A stretch of DNA of 64,000 bases, taken from positions 246,625-310,624 of the forward strand of contig DINQ01000011.1 in assembly GCA_002426795.1 (NCBI GenBank). Reading direction: 5' to 3'. Below are positions 25,193 to 34,020 of this stretch, in pieces. The notes under the pieces are model-generated. The model did no database searches, had not been told where the DNA came from, and was given only the letters and a program-made list of their open reading frames with translations. Both the position numbers and the translations under genes were made by a program. The stretch's first letter is position 1. Each line of letters opens with the position of its first letter. The DNA comes from Bacteroidales bacterium UBA5536 (GTDB lineage: Bacteria; Bacteroidota; Bacteroidia; Bacteroidales; F082).

Positions 25193-27304
25193 ATGGCTGT
25201 AATTGGAAAAATCAGAAAACGCTCAGGCCTTTTGGTGATTGTGATCGGAGTTGCTTTGGCAGCATTTATTTTAGGTGACTTTGCCAAGGGACGTGGAGGC
25301 CGGCACACAATGAATATTGGCGTTATAGACGACGAGGATATTAACATCTCAGATTTTAATGCACGATTCGACCAGAATGTTGAAGCAACAAAACGTCAAC
25401 AGCAAAACGACCGGATCAGTCAGGAAGACATGTACCGCCTGCGCGATAATACATGGAACCAACTGGTTGAAGAAGTATTGATGTCAAAAGAGTACGACGA
25501 ATTAGGCCTGGTTGTCACCCCAGATGAACTTTTTGACCAGATCCAGGGACCCAATCCGCACCAGGCAGTGATTCAAAATTTCACCAACCCCGAAACCGGT
25601 CAGTTCGACCGTGAAATGGTAATGAATTATCTGAAAAACCTCAATACCATGCCACAGGCCTCCAAGGATCAATGGCTGGTTTTTGAGCGTTACATCAAAG
25701 AAGACAGGCTCAATACCAAATATCAAAACCTGATTTCGAAAGCCTATTACATGCCCAAACAGCTTGCAAAGATGGCTTATGCCGAAAAAAACAACAAGGC
25801 TACCATTGAACTTGTAAGTGTAAAATACAGCACGGTTTCTGATTCATTGATTGAGCTGACAGATGCGGATTATCAGTCTTTTTACGATTCACACAAAAAC
25901 GCTTACGATCGTCCGGCCATGCGCGACATTGAATATGTTTCGTTTGATGTAAAACCATCAGCCGCCGACAACGAAGATGCCAGCAAATTTGTAAACAGCC
26001 TGAAAGAAGAATTTGCCACCACCAACAACATTGCCACTTTTGTCAATGCAAACTCTGATGTTCGCTACGACAGCAGCTGGAAAGCCCGTACTGAATTGCC
26101 AGTGAGCATCGAGACTGTGATGTTTGAAAACGAACCAGGATTTGTTTATGGCCCATATTTCGAAAATAACGCCTATAATCTTGCCCGTTTGGTGGATGTC
26201 AGCTATCGCCCCGACTCATTGAAAGCCAGTCATATCCTGATTGCTTACAAAGGAGCACTTCGCAGCGATCAAGAACGCACAAAAGAACAGGCACAAGCCC
26301 TTGCTGATAGCTTGTTTGCTCTTGCCAAAAAAACACCCAGCCGAATGAAAGAGCTCGCACAAAGCTTCTCGAATGATCCAAGCGCGCAGCAAAACAGTGG
26401 CGATCTGGGATGGTTTAAAGACGGACAGATGGTTCCTCAGTTTAACACTTTTGTTCTGGATAATAAAGTGGGCACCATTGGCCTTGTTGAAACTGACTTC
26501 GGGTTCCACATCATCGAAGTAACAGGTAAAAAAGAAGATCAGAAAAAGGTACGTGTTGCACAAATCATTCACCAGGTTACACCCAGCACTCAAACATACC
26601 AGGACGTTTTTGCCCAGGCCAGTAAGTTTGCCAGCGAAAACAAAACCCGCGCCCAGTTTGACGAGGCCATTGCACGTGATGGTCTGAATAAACGTGTAGC
26701 ACCTAACTTGCGCTCAAGCAGCTACCGCATCACCGGAGTAGAAAACCCACGTCAGATTATTCGCTGGGCTTTTGATGAAAACACCTCATTGGATGATGTT
26801 TCAACCATTTTCGACCTCGACAACTCATACGTGATTGCCGTTCTGACCAAGGCCAGCGAAAAAGGTATTGCTCCGCTTGATGATATCAAAGACATGATCA
26901 AGTCTCAGGTAATGAATGAGAAAAAAGGCGCTTTGCTGACTGAAAAAATGAAAGCTGCCGGAACTGATTTTGATAAAATTGCTGCTGATCTAGGTGGCGA
27001 ACGCCAGTTGATTCCCAATGTAAGCTTCGATAGCAGGGTACTTCAAGGTTATGGCCAGGAAAGCAAAGTGATAGGTACTGTATTCTCCATGAAAAAGGGA
27101 GAAGTTTCGGAACCGATTGTAGGTACATCAGCTGCTTTCATCGTTAAACTCAACGACCTTACAGTGGCTCCCGATCGCGAAAACTACGATCAGGTAATCA
27201 AAGAAAAGAGCACAGCATTTGCCAATGTGATCAGAAACAATGGTCCTTTCAGGGCTATTGAGAAAACTGCTGACATACAAGATAACCGTCTGATGTTTTA
27301 CTAA
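25193..27304 (+). CDS. ppiD: SurA-N/parvulin-type peptidylprolyl isomerase, PpiD-like
   Basis: A 703-aa periplasmic chaperone anchored by one N-terminal membrane helix (LLVIVIGVALAAFILGDF, residues 14-31). A SurA_N-like region follows (about 35-230), then one clear parvulin domain at about 342-445 (ASHILIAYKG...SNDPSAQQNSGDLGWF...VGTIGLVETDFGFHIIEVTG), and a degenerate second rotamase-like part near 550-650. It assists folding of proteins as they leave the Sec translocon. A strong terminator follows the stop. The conserved position after the CNNM gene supports the call. Confidence 0.92.
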   Translation: MAVIGKIRKRSGLLVIVIGVALAAFILGDFAKGRGGRHTMNIGVIDDEDINISDFNARFDQNVEATKRQQQNDRISQEDMYRLRDNTWNQLVEEVLMSKEYDELGLVVTPDELFDQIQGPNPHQAVIQNFTNPETGQFDREMVMNYLKNLNTMPQASKDQWLVFERYIKEDRLNTKYQNLISKAYYMPKQLAKMAYAEKNNKATIELVSVKYSTVSDSLIELTDADYQSFYDSHKNAYDRPAMRDIEYVSFDVKPSAADNEDASKFVNSLKEEFATTNNIATFVNANSDVRYDSSWKARTELPVSIETVMFENEPGFVYGPYFENNAYNLARLVDVSYRPDSLKASHILIAYKGALRSDQERTKEQAQALADSLFALAKKTPSRMKELAQSFSNDPSAQQNSGDLGWFKDGQMVPQFNTFVLDNKVGTIGLVETDFGFHIIEVTGKKEDQKKVRVAQIIHQVTPSTQTYQDVFAQASKFASENKTRAQFDEAIARDGLNKRVAPNLRSSSYRITGVENPRQIIRWAFDENTSLDDVSTIFDLDNSYVIAVLTKASEKGIAPLDDIKDMIKSQVMNEKKGALLTEKMKAAGTDFDKIAADLGGERQLIPNVSFDSRVLQGYGQESKVIGTVFSMKKGEVSEPIVGTSAAFIVKLNDLTVAPDRENYDQVIKEKSTAFANVIRNNGPFRAIEKTADIQDNRLMFY

Positions 27305-27323
27305 ACAACATCAATCCATAAAG

Positions 27324-27355
27324 AAAACGCCTGGACAAAACCAGGCGTTTTTTTT
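27324..27355 (+). terminator. Rho-independent terminator between ppiD and rodA
   Basis: AAAACGCCTGG (27324-27334) pairs with CCAGGCGTTTT (27341-27351) around ACAAAA, then more T to 27355. The A-run on the left lets it work in both directions, closing the convergent ppiD and rodA transcripts. Confidence 0.92.
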
Positions 27356-27368
27356 ATGTCTTCACTTT

Positions 27369-28628
27369 CTAGAGAATATTTAGTCTGTTGGCGTCTTGTT
27401 TCAAAAAAACGAAAAGCATGATAGTAAAAGCCCAGAGACTTGAACCTCCATAGCTAAAGAAAGGAAGCGGAATGCCGATAACAGGTGCAAGGCCAATCGT
27501 CATTCCAACGTTTACGGCAAAGTGAAAGAACAAAACAGACGCGATTCCATAGCCGTATATTCTGCTAAATGACGAACGTTGACGTTCGGCCAACAGAATG
27601 AGTCGCGTAAAGAGGGAAAGGTATAGCCCGATAACTACAAACGTGCCCAAAAAGCCCCATTCTTCACCAACTGTGCAGAAAATAAAGTCGGTACTTTGCT
27701 CAGGAACAAAATTGTATTTTGTCTGCGTTCCATTCAGAAAACCCTTTCCTGTTAAACCGCCTGACCCAATGGCAATTTTTGACTGGTTCACATTGTAGCC
27801 AGCTCCGCGCAGGTCCTTTTCAAGCCCCAATAGCACATTGATGCGTACTTTCTGATGAGGCTCAAGTACATGCTCAAACACATAATTTACACTAAAGACA
27901 AAGGCAGAGGCGACAGCCAGCAACGCCAACAGCCGTAAAATATTTTTCCTGTTGCGCTTCACAACAAACAAACTAAGGCCAAACAGTAACACAAGGCCCG
28001 GTATAACATATATCTGACTGGTATACAATGTAACTAAAAAGAGTACGGCAGCAACCAGAGCAACAATCATGATGAGCCCCGACATGCCTTCGCGATAAAG
28101 AACCAGAATGAACGCGCCAAATACCAAAGCCGACCCCGTGTCGTATTGCGCCAAAATCAGCACGGCGGGAAGGCCGATGATGATAAAACTAACGACTTGA
28201 GTCTTGATCTGCTTCACATCCGTTTGCAGTCTTCCCAGATAACTGGCGAGAGCCAATGCTGTAGCAAATTTGGCAAATTCGGCAGGTTGCAGCCTAAATC
28301 CACCGACCTGAAACCACGATTTCGAACCTGCGATAGTTGTTCCAAACAGCAACACCCCAATTAAAACAACGATCATCGTTCCATAAATCGGATAAGCAAA
28401 TGCGTTGAAAAACTTGGCATCAATCAATAGAATCACAAAGCCCATTACCAGCGCCAATCCAATCCAAACCAGCTGTTTGCCATAACGCTGAGTCATGTCA
28501 AAAATACTCCGGTGCTCCTCGTCGTAAACCGCAGAATAAATACTGAGCCAACCCATCAGCACCAAGGCCAAAAACAGCAAAAAGGTAACCCAGTCGATGC
28601 TTCCTATACTACTCTTGTTATCTCTCAT
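27369..28628 (-). CDS. rodA: Rod-shape SEDS peptidoglycan polymerase RodA
   Basis: A 419-aa inner-membrane glycosyltransferase that polymerises lipid II during cell elongation with PBP2. About ten membrane segments are visible. SEDS motifs: GSKSWFQVGGFRLQPAEFAK near 105-125, the periplasmic loop with GSGGLTGKGFLNGTQTKYNFVPEQSTDFIF near 290-320 (holding the catalytic-Asp region), and IGIPLPFFSYGGSS near 390. The ATG overlaps the PBP2 stop (ATGA), so the pair is translationally coupled. No mreBCD genes are adjacent, although these often precede the pair. Confidence 0.95.
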   Translation of the reverse strand: MRDNKSSIGSIDWVTFLLFLALVLMGWLSIYSAVYDEEHRSIFDMTQRYGKQLVWIGLALVMGFVILLIDAKFFNAFAYPIYGTMIVVLIGVLLFGTTIAGSKSWFQVGGFRLQPAEFAKFATALALASYLGRLQTDVKQIKTQVVSFIIIGLPAVLILAQYDTGSALVFGAFILVLYREGMSGLIMIVALVAAVLFLVTLYTSQIYVIPGLVLLFGLSLFVVKRNRKNILRLLALLAVASAFVFSVNYVFEHVLEPHQKVRINVLLGLEKDLRGAGYNVNQSKIAIGSGGLTGKGFLNGTQTKYNFVPEQSTDFIFCTVGEEWGFLGTFVVIGLYLSLFTRLILLAERQRSSFSRIYGYGIASVLFFHFAVNVGMTIGLAPVIGIPLPFFSYGGSSLWAFTIMLFVFLKQDANRLNIL

Positions 28629-30457
28629 GGTAAAGGTGGTTCATGTTGCTCATTCAGGTTTGCTTCCATAATCCGCTGTTCGAGGGCAGTACGTTTGGTG
28701 CCGCCTTTCAGATACTTTTCTATCATCAGGCTGGCAATAGGTGCAGCCCAAGTAGAGCCAAATCCCGCGTTTTCTACCACAACTGAAATGGCAATTCGGG
28801 GTTTTTCGTAAGGTGCAAAAGCCAAAAACAAAGAGTGGTCTTTGCCATGCGGATTTTGAACTGTCCCGGTTTTTCCTCCGGCAGGAATACTATCTATTTT
28901 GTAATACCTGGCCGTGCCATGATCGCCTTCGAACACGTCGAGCATGGCTTCTTTGATGATGTCGAAATGCTTTGCGTCTATCCCTGTTTCTACATTCTTG
29001 GCCAGATCGGTATTCAAGCTTTCGTGATCTCCGATTTGTTTGATCAAATGAGGAGTGCGGTAATACCCCTTGTTGCCGATGATGGCTGCCATATTGGCAA
29101 GTTGCAAAGGTGTGAGCAAAATTTCACCCTGACCAATACTCAACGACCTCACCGTCAACGCGTTCCAACTTCCTCTGTAAACCTTGTCGAAATAAGCCCG
29201 TGAAGGAATGTTTCCCGAAACCTCAAAGGGGATATCGGTACCAAAGGTATGTCCAAATCCAAAATTGTACATGATTTGGTACCAATAGTCATAGGCATCC
29301 TTCTGTGAATTGAACTTTTTGTTGTTGAGGATACTTTTAAAAGTGTTCCAAAAATAGGGATTACATGAATTTTCGATGGCTTCCATCAACGCCAATGGGC
29401 TGTGGTGATCGTGTGTACACTTGATGGGCAGGCTCCTTTTTCCTTGACAGGTAAACATGGTTTGGGGTGTGATAGCACCGCTTTGCAAGGCTACCAGCGC
29501 GTTCACCATTTTAAAAGTAGAACCGGGCGGATAGGTTCCGCTGATGGCACGATTGATCAGTGGTTTGTTGGGGTCTTCAAGCAAGAGGTTGTAGTTTTTG
29601 CCTCGAACGCGCCCCACAAGCAGGTTGGGGTCATAGCCCGGACTTGTCACAAGAGCAAGAATTTCGCCAGTTGATGGTTCAATAGCCACAATACTGCCTG
29701 TTTTACCCTGCATGAGCGCTTCGCCATATTGCTGAAGTGTAGCATCAATGCACAGCACCAGGTTTTTTCCGGCAGCGGGCAAGGTGTCGTAGCGCCCACC
29801 CTGAAAACTTCCTTTCTCGCGGTTATACACATCAACCATCACGATCTTCATTCCCTTTCGGCCACGCAATTCCTTTTCGTAGTAATTTTCGATCCCTGAT
29901 TTTCCGATGTAGTCACCCGAGCTGTAATAAGGATCTGTGTTGATGATTTTTTGACTCACTTCGCCAATATCACCCAAAATGTGCGCAGCAGCCGGAATCG
30001 GATAGCTTCGAAGCGTGCGTGGCTGGAAGTAAAATCCCGGAAATCGGTATAGTTTCTCTGCAACATATCCATAATCTTCCTTCGAAACCTGCTCCAAAAA
30101 AACAGACGGCCGGTAGCGGGAATACTTTTTTGCCTTGTTAAGACGCTCATTGAACACCGATTTTTCGATACCCAGCAAACGGCAGAACTCATTGGTATCC
30201 ATCTGCTGGAGCTGTCGGGGAATAATCATCAGGTCGAAAGCAGCCTCGTTATATACCAGAAGCTTGTTGTTACGGTCGAAAATATTTCCCCTGGCAGGGT
30301 ATTGTGTGATATACCGTAAAACATTGTTCTGCGACGACAATTTGTAGGATTGGTCAACAACCTGCAAAAAAAACAACTTGACGATAAAAGCCAGTGCAAC
30401 TGCAATAAAAATAAAGATGACAACATATTTGCGTGCTGCCAGATTGTTGTTTGCCAT
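28625..30457 (-). CDS. mrdA: Penicillin-binding protein 2 (elongasome transpeptidase)
   Basis: A 610-aa class B PBP that cross-links peptidoglycan as partner of RodA. One membrane anchor (YVVIFIFIAVALAFIVKLFF, residues 11-30), a pedestal domain (about 45-220), and the transpeptidase domain with SxxK Ser313-Thr-Phe-Lys316, SCN near 370 and KTG in GGKTGTVQNP near 545. ATG at 30457 (MANNNLAARK) is chosen over the upstream frame start at 30502, which adds a 15-aa leader before the natural short cytoplasmic tail. Overlaps rodA by 4 bp. Confidence 0.95.
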   Translation of the reverse strand: MANNNLAARKYVVIFIFIAVALAFIVKLFFLQVVDQSYKLSSQNNVLRYITQYPARGNIFDRNNKLLVYNEAAFDLMIIPRQLQQMDTNEFCRLLGIEKSVFNERLNKAKKYSRYRPSVFLEQVSKEDYGYVAEKLYRFPGFYFQPRTLRSYPIPAAAHILGDIGEVSQKIINTDPYYSSGDYIGKSGIENYYEKELRGRKGMKIVMVDVYNREKGSFQGGRYDTLPAAGKNLVLCIDATLQQYGEALMQGKTGSIVAIEPSTGEILALVTSPGYDPNLLVGRVRGKNYNLLLEDPNKPLINRAISGTYPPGSTFKMVNALVALQSGAITPQTMFTCQGKRSLPIKCTHDHHSPLALMEAIENSCNPYFWNTFKSILNNKKFNSQKDAYDYWYQIMYNFGFGHTFGTDIPFEVSGNIPSRAYFDKVYRGSWNALTVRSLSIGQGEILLTPLQLANMAAIIGNKGYYRTPHLIKQIGDHESLNTDLAKNVETGIDAKHFDIIKEAMLDVFEGDHGTARYYKIDSIPAGGKTGTVQNPHGKDHSLFLAFAPYEKPRIAISVVVENAGFGSTWAAPIASLMIEKYLKGGTKRTALEQRIMEANLNEQHEPPLP

Positions 30458-30531
30458 TTTCAAAAACTTTCGTTGCAAAAATAGGCATAAGAATGCTGCC
30501 ACAGCCAGCCCTATACGTCACAATTATACAT

Positions 30532-30565
30532 AAAAAAACTGCCACGAATTTTCTTCGCGGCAGTT
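30532..30565 (-). terminator. Rho-independent terminator after the MORN-repeat gene
   Basis: On the minus strand AACTGCCGCGAA pairs with TTCGTGGCAGTT (one mismatch) around GAAAA, followed by a seven-U run. It ends the transcript of the gene at 30585-31046. Confidence 0.88.
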
Positions 30566-30584
30566 CTCTTTTCGTGTAATTGAT

Positions 30585-31046
30585 TTAAAAATTCTTCTCT
30601 TCGATGAGGTTGCCATTTTCATCCCACATGTACCAGGTGCCTATTTTCTTTCCTTCAGCATAATTCATCTCGTAACGTAACACCCCATTGTCATCCCAGA
30701 TAAACCACTTTCCGTGTTTTTGGTCATTTTGGTATCCGGCCTCACCTGTTTTAATTCCTTTTTCATTCCAGGTGATCCATATTCCGTTCTTTTTCCCATG
30801 GCTCCACAGTCGGTTTTCTTTTACTTTGCCATCTTTAAAATAGTAAACGGAAGTTCCATCCTCCTGACCTTGAACAAAGTTTCTTTCCGATTCGATTGTT
30901 CCATCGCCATATGTGGTGGTTTGTTTTCCCGTAAATAAGGCGCCATCCTTGTAATATCCGTCTTCACGTTTCTCAAGCTGCTGCGCAAACAGTCCGGTAA
31001 CCAGGAATAAAAAGCATCCAACTACCAACAATACCTTCTTCTTCAT
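30585..31046 (-). CDS. Secreted MORN-type repeat protein (YwqK-like)
   Basis: A 153-aa protein with signal peptide 1-21 (VLLVVGCFLFLVTGLFAQ) followed by about five repeats of the type DG.....YYFKDGKVKENRLWSHGKKNGIW, IWDDNGVLRYEMNYAEGKKIG, WDENGNLIEEKNF. These match the MORN variant family that databases often call YwqK antitoxin; no toxin gene is next to it and the signal peptide argues against a cytoplasmic antitoxin. Probable periplasmic or surface protein of unknown role. A TATATTTG element lies ~100 bp upstream, a terminator follows: monocistronic. Confidence 0.85.
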   Translation of the reverse strand: MKKKVLLVVGCFLFLVTGLFAQQLEKREDGYYKDGALFTGKQTTTYGDGTIESERNFVQGQEDGTSVYYFKDGKVKENRLWSHGKKNGIWITWNEKGIKTGEAGYQNDQKHGKWFIWDDNGVLRYEMNYAEGKKIGTWYMWDENGNLIEEKNF

Positions 31047-31146
31047 GTGTTTTAATTTTTAAACGAGCAAGCAACGGCAAATCCTCGTTGGACTATCAGG
31101 GATGCGTGACCACGTTGTTTTGCTATGATTATGAACTTTTCTAGAC

Positions 31147-31154
31147 CAAATATA
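31147..31154 (-). promoter_or_regulatory. -7 promoter element TATATTTG before the MORN-repeat gene
   Basis: Exact TAnnTTTG match on the minus strand, giving a start near 31140 and a ~95-nt leader before the ATG at 31046. No matching -33 seen. Confidence 0.45.
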
Positions 31155-31216
31155 CAATATTATTCCCTGTACCTCATGCCTTTTCGTGATAAATTCTTAC
31201 CGGGAAAAGGTGTGCA

Positions 31217-31250
31217 CAAAAAAAAGACAAACTGCATCAGCCAGCTTGTC
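31217..31250 (-). terminator. Rho-independent terminator after the carboxypeptidase-regulatory-domain gene
   Basis: On the minus strand GACAAGCTG (31250-31242) pairs with CAGTTTGTC (31234-31226) with one G-U wobble, then eight U residues. The 233-bp gap 31047-31279 holds this and the next promoter, nothing else recognised. Confidence 0.88.
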
Positions 31251-31279
31251 TAGTTTAAATCTCATTGATGAAGGGGATT

Positions 31280-31639
31280 TTATAAGCCCTCAGGGTTCAG
31301 TTTCACCTCAACAACATTGCTGTCTTGGGTCATAGTAATATTGTTGACCTTCACTTCGCGATAGGAGATATAATTAACCTTCAGATTGCATTCTCCCACT
31401 TTTACATCTTTCAGGGTGAATTCGCCGTTCAGGTCGGTATAAGTTTTCAAGTCGGTTCCTTCCACCTCAACCACAGCACCTACAAGAGCCTCTCCTGTAG
31501 CTGCATCAAGCACAGTGCCACTCATGATGCTTGTGGCAGCAGGAGCCTTGGCTTCTGGTTTGCTGTCGTTTGTGGCAAATGCTGTTGAAACGATGGCGAT
31601 GAAAGTAATAACGAACAAAGATTTTATCAGATTTTTCAT
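31280..31639 (-). CDS. Small secreted stand-alone carboxypeptidase-regulatory-like domain protein
   Basis: A 119-aa protein: signal peptide 1-23 (LIKSLFVITFIAIVSTAFA), a short Ala/Lys/Pro linker, then one CarboxypepD_reg-like beta-sandwich (MSGTVLDAATGEALVGAVVEVEGTDLKTYTDLNGEFTLKDVKVG). This domain normally precedes TonB-dependent receptors of the SusC type, but here it is alone, as in some Bacteroidota surface or periplasmic proteins of unknown role. ATG 31639 opens the signal peptide; the upstream in-frame codons (from 31687) would include the promoter. Confidence 0.85.
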   Translation of the reverse strand: MKNLIKSLFVITFIAIVSTAFATNDSKPEAKAPAATSIMSGTVLDAATGEALVGAVVEVEGTDLKTYTDLNGEFTLKDVKVGECNLKVNYISYREVKVNNITMTQDSNVVEVKLNPEGL

Positions 31640-31662
31640 TTTTTCAGTTTTTAATGATGATG

Positions 31663-31670
31663 CAAAGATA
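31663..31670 (-). promoter_or_regulatory. -7 promoter element TATCTTTG
   Basis: Exact minus-strand TAnnTTTG match 24 bp before the ATG at 31639; it decides that start over the longer frame. No matching -33 TTG seen. Confidence 0.55.
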
Positions 31671-31737
31671 GGGTGGATGCATCCCATCCTCCGTTAAGAT
31701 AGCCTTAACTTTTGTTTAGCTTAATTTTAAGTTATTG

Positions 31738-32277
31738 TTAAGGCCTGGGGATGATGATCAAATCTGATTCGACTTCGTTGCTGATGTTTAAAGCCCTGTC
31801 AATCAATTTAATTTTAAACTGAATGGTGTCGAATTGTGAAAGAGGATTTACCACAAAAAGCTCATCTTCGATAATGCCTTTGATCGGTCGATGCTGGTCT
31901 TTGCTGATCAGCGGTGGAACCCGTGCGCTGAAAGTGGAGGTGTCGAATTGTTGCAAAACAGGGTTCCACGACAACAGCGGTACTTCTACCATTCTTCCGT
32001 TTTGCCTTTCAAAATACCTGATGATCAGGTTGTAATAGTACTCGCCGGACCGGTGATACGGGAAAAGTGTGTCGCCCTGATCAAGGCCGATGTCGCCATC
32101 GCCATCGCGATAACCGATCTGCAACAGGCCTTTTTCAATGGTTCCGGTTTCGACATCCTGTAAAAAAACAAAACCTTCATAGGTAATTTCTGGCTCAACT
32201 GGGTATTCCTCCAGCTTCCTGCAGGATGCAAGCAACAGAAAAAGTAACAATCCTGAAATTAAGACTACCTTTGTCAT
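31738..32277 (-). CDS. Lipoprotein of unknown function
   Basis: A 179-aa protein with a clear lipoprotein signal (MTKVVLISGLLLFLLLASC, Cys19). The mature part is beta-rich and has an acidic GYRDGDGDIGLDQGDTLFP stretch and a NISNEVESDLIIIP end, features seen in Bacteroidales lipoproteins with no known role. The ATG at 32277 is required for the signal; the longer frame to 32361 would overlap the divergent gene. It is divergent from the LuxE-like gene with 56 bp between starts. Confidence 0.8.
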   Translation of the reverse strand: MTKVVLISGLLLFLLLASCRKLEEYPVEPEITYEGFVFLQDVETGTIEKGLLQIGYRDGDGDIGLDQGDTLFPYHRSGEYYYNLIIRYFERQNGRMVEVPLLSWNPVLQQFDTSTFSARVPPLISKDQHRPIKGIIEDELFVVNPLSQFDTIQFKIKLIDRALNISNEVESDLIIIPRP

Positions 32278-32333
32278 GTTATTGAAAAATCGTTTGTAAA
32301 AGTACAATTTTCCGCGTTGAAACGCTTCGTCAA

Positions 32334-33323
32334 ATGGATGTAGAGGAATTTCAGAGGACAATATTTCGCCTCGAAAGCGAACAGGAATTTAATCGTCTGG
32401 CCTTATGGCTTTATCATTTTCAATACGCAAACCTCCCTGTTTATCAGCAGTATTGCAATTATCTGGGCGTTCATGCCAGGCAGGTAAATGCAATAGAAAA
32501 GATTCCTTTTTTACCTGTTGATTTTTTCAGAACCCAGCGCGTTTGCAGCACGGCTCATAAGGCCGAATTGGTCTTTAACAGCTCAGGCACAACAGGAAAT
32601 CAGACCAGTTTTCATGAAGTACCGTTCCCATCGATTTATGAAAAAAGTTTTACCGAAGGCTTTATCAAGTTTTACGGACCAGTAGAACAATACACGGTTT
32701 TAGCATTATTACCCTCCTATCTTGAGCGAAGCGGTTCATCCCTGGTTTATATGGCCGACCAGTTGATTCGCATGTCGAAAAAGGCTGAAAGCGGTTTTTA
32801 CCTGAACGATTTGGAAAAGCTGTCAACAAAACTCAACAAACTGAAAAAGCAACGAGTTCCTGTGTTGCTTCTGGGTGTTACCTATGCGCTGCTTGACCTG
32901 GCAGAACAATTTCCACTCGAATTCCCTGAGCTGATCGTGATGGAAACAGGTGGCATGAAGGGCCGAAGAAAGGAAATGATCCGTGAGGAAGTGCACCAGC
33001 AACTTCGCCATGCTTTTGGTGTATCTCAAATCCATTCGGAGTATGGCATGACCGAGCTGCTCTCACAGGCATATTCAAAAGGCAATGGACAGTTTGAGAC
33101 ACCTCCCTGGATGCAGGTTTTGATTCGCGATACCAACGATCCGCTTTCCTTGTTGCCGGCAGAACGAAGTGGCGGCATCAATGTGATTGACCTGGCAAAT
33201 ATTTACAGTTGCGCCTTCATTGCCGTGCAGGACATTGGTGTAAAACATCAGAATGGCAGCTTTGAAGTGCTGGGGCGTTTCGACGACAGCCAGGTAAGGG
33301 GCTGTAATTTATTGGTTTACTGA
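32334..33323 (+). CDS. LuxE-like acyl-activating protein
   Basis: A 329-aa protein of the acyl-protein synthetase (LuxE) family within the ANL adenylating superfamily. It has the phosphate-binding loop SSGTTG at 83-88, the HSEYGMTELLSQAYS active-site block near 233, and GRFDDSQVRGCNLL at the end, where ANL proteins bind the ribose. LuxE activates fatty acids as acyl-AMP and transfers them to a carrier; here there is no luxC/luxD, so the acid and acceptor are unknown. Bacteroidota carry such genes alone, sometimes beside surface-polysaccharide or phenylacetate-CoA-like genes. Confidence 0.85.
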   Translation: MDVEEFQRTIFRLESEQEFNRLALWLYHFQYANLPVYQQYCNYLGVHARQVNAIEKIPFLPVDFFRTQRVCSTAHKAELVFNSSGTTGNQTSFHEVPFPSIYEKSFTEGFIKFYGPVEQYTVLALLPSYLERSGSSLVYMADQLIRMSKKAESGFYLNDLEKLSTKLNKLKKQRVPVLLLGVTYALLDLAEQFPLEFPELIVMETGGMKGRRKEMIREEVHQQLRHAFGVSQIHSEYGMTELLSQAYSKGNGQFETPPWMQVLIRDTNDPLSLLPAERSGGINVIDLANIYSCAFIAVQDIGVKHQNGSFEVLGRFDDSQVRGCNLLVY

Positions 33324-33328
33324 AATTT

Positions 33329-34009
33329 TTATCCAAATAAACCTTCAGACAAATCGGCTGTTGGCTCTATCAGGCGGGCATCATCCTGGCTGACCTGATT
33401 GATGCGTGAAGAAACAGCATACAGCTCCATCATTTCATCCGGAAATGGCTGAAGCAGGGATTCGAGCCTGTTTTCGTCTTCTTCTTTGAGCCATTTTTGT
33501 TCGTCTTCAGGCACCAAAATCACGGGCATGCGTTCGTGTAAACCTTCGATCAGCTTGTTTGCTCGCGTAGTTATGATGCTAAATGTGTGCAACATGTTTC
33601 CATCTGGTTGATTCCATTGTTCCCAAATACCCGCCATGGCAAAAATTTCATTCGATTTTAGGAATATCCGGTATGGCTGCTTTACGGCTGAATTTTTCCA
33701 TTCATAAAAACCATTGGCCGGAACGAGACAGCGCTGTTGTTTGAAAGCCTTTTTAAAAGTTGGTTTGGCTGAAATAGTCTCGCTTCTGCTGTTGATCAAT
33801 TTAAATGCTGAACGGGTATCTTTTGACCAAGATGGTACCAAGCCCCATTTAAAAAGTTGCACTTTCGAAGGGTCGACATTGGTGATGACCGGAAGCAATT
33901 GTCCGGGTGCACAGTTAAAAGAAGGTTTGTAGCGCTCATCAAAAACTTCCGTATTGAATCGTTCGCTGATTTCTTTTCCTTTGACTGAAAGTTGAAAACG
34001 TCCACACAT
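33329..34009 (-). CDS. SOS response-associated peptidase, YedK/HMCES family
   Basis: A 226-aa SRAP-domain protein that forms a covalent thiazolidine link with abasic sites in single-stranded DNA, protecting them. The catalytic Cys must become residue 1 after Met removal, which fixes the start at ATG 34009 (MCGRFQLS), not the ATG two codons earlier. The other active-site residues are visible: Asn in INSRSET, Glu in GFYEWK and His in LHERMPV. Next to a Nudix gene 11 bp upstream; together they form a small nucleotide/DNA-care pair. Confidence 0.94.
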   Translation of the reverse strand: MCGRFQLSVKGKEISERFNTEVFDERYKPSFNCAPGQLLPVITNVDPSKVQLFKWGLVPSWSKDTRSAFKLINSRSETISAKPTFKKAFKQQRCLVPANGFYEWKNSAVKQPYRIFLKSNEIFAMAGIWEQWNQPDGNMLHTFSIITTRANKLIEGLHERMPVILVPEDEQKWLKEEDENRLESLLQPFPDEMMELYAVSSRINQVSQDDARLIEPTADLSEGLFG

Positions 34010-34020
34010 GATCATCAGGT

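Noticed and set aside
30585..31046. Toxin-antitoxin antitoxin (YwqK) role for the MORN-repeat gene
   Set aside because: It has an export signal, its own promoter and terminator, and no toxin-like neighbour.
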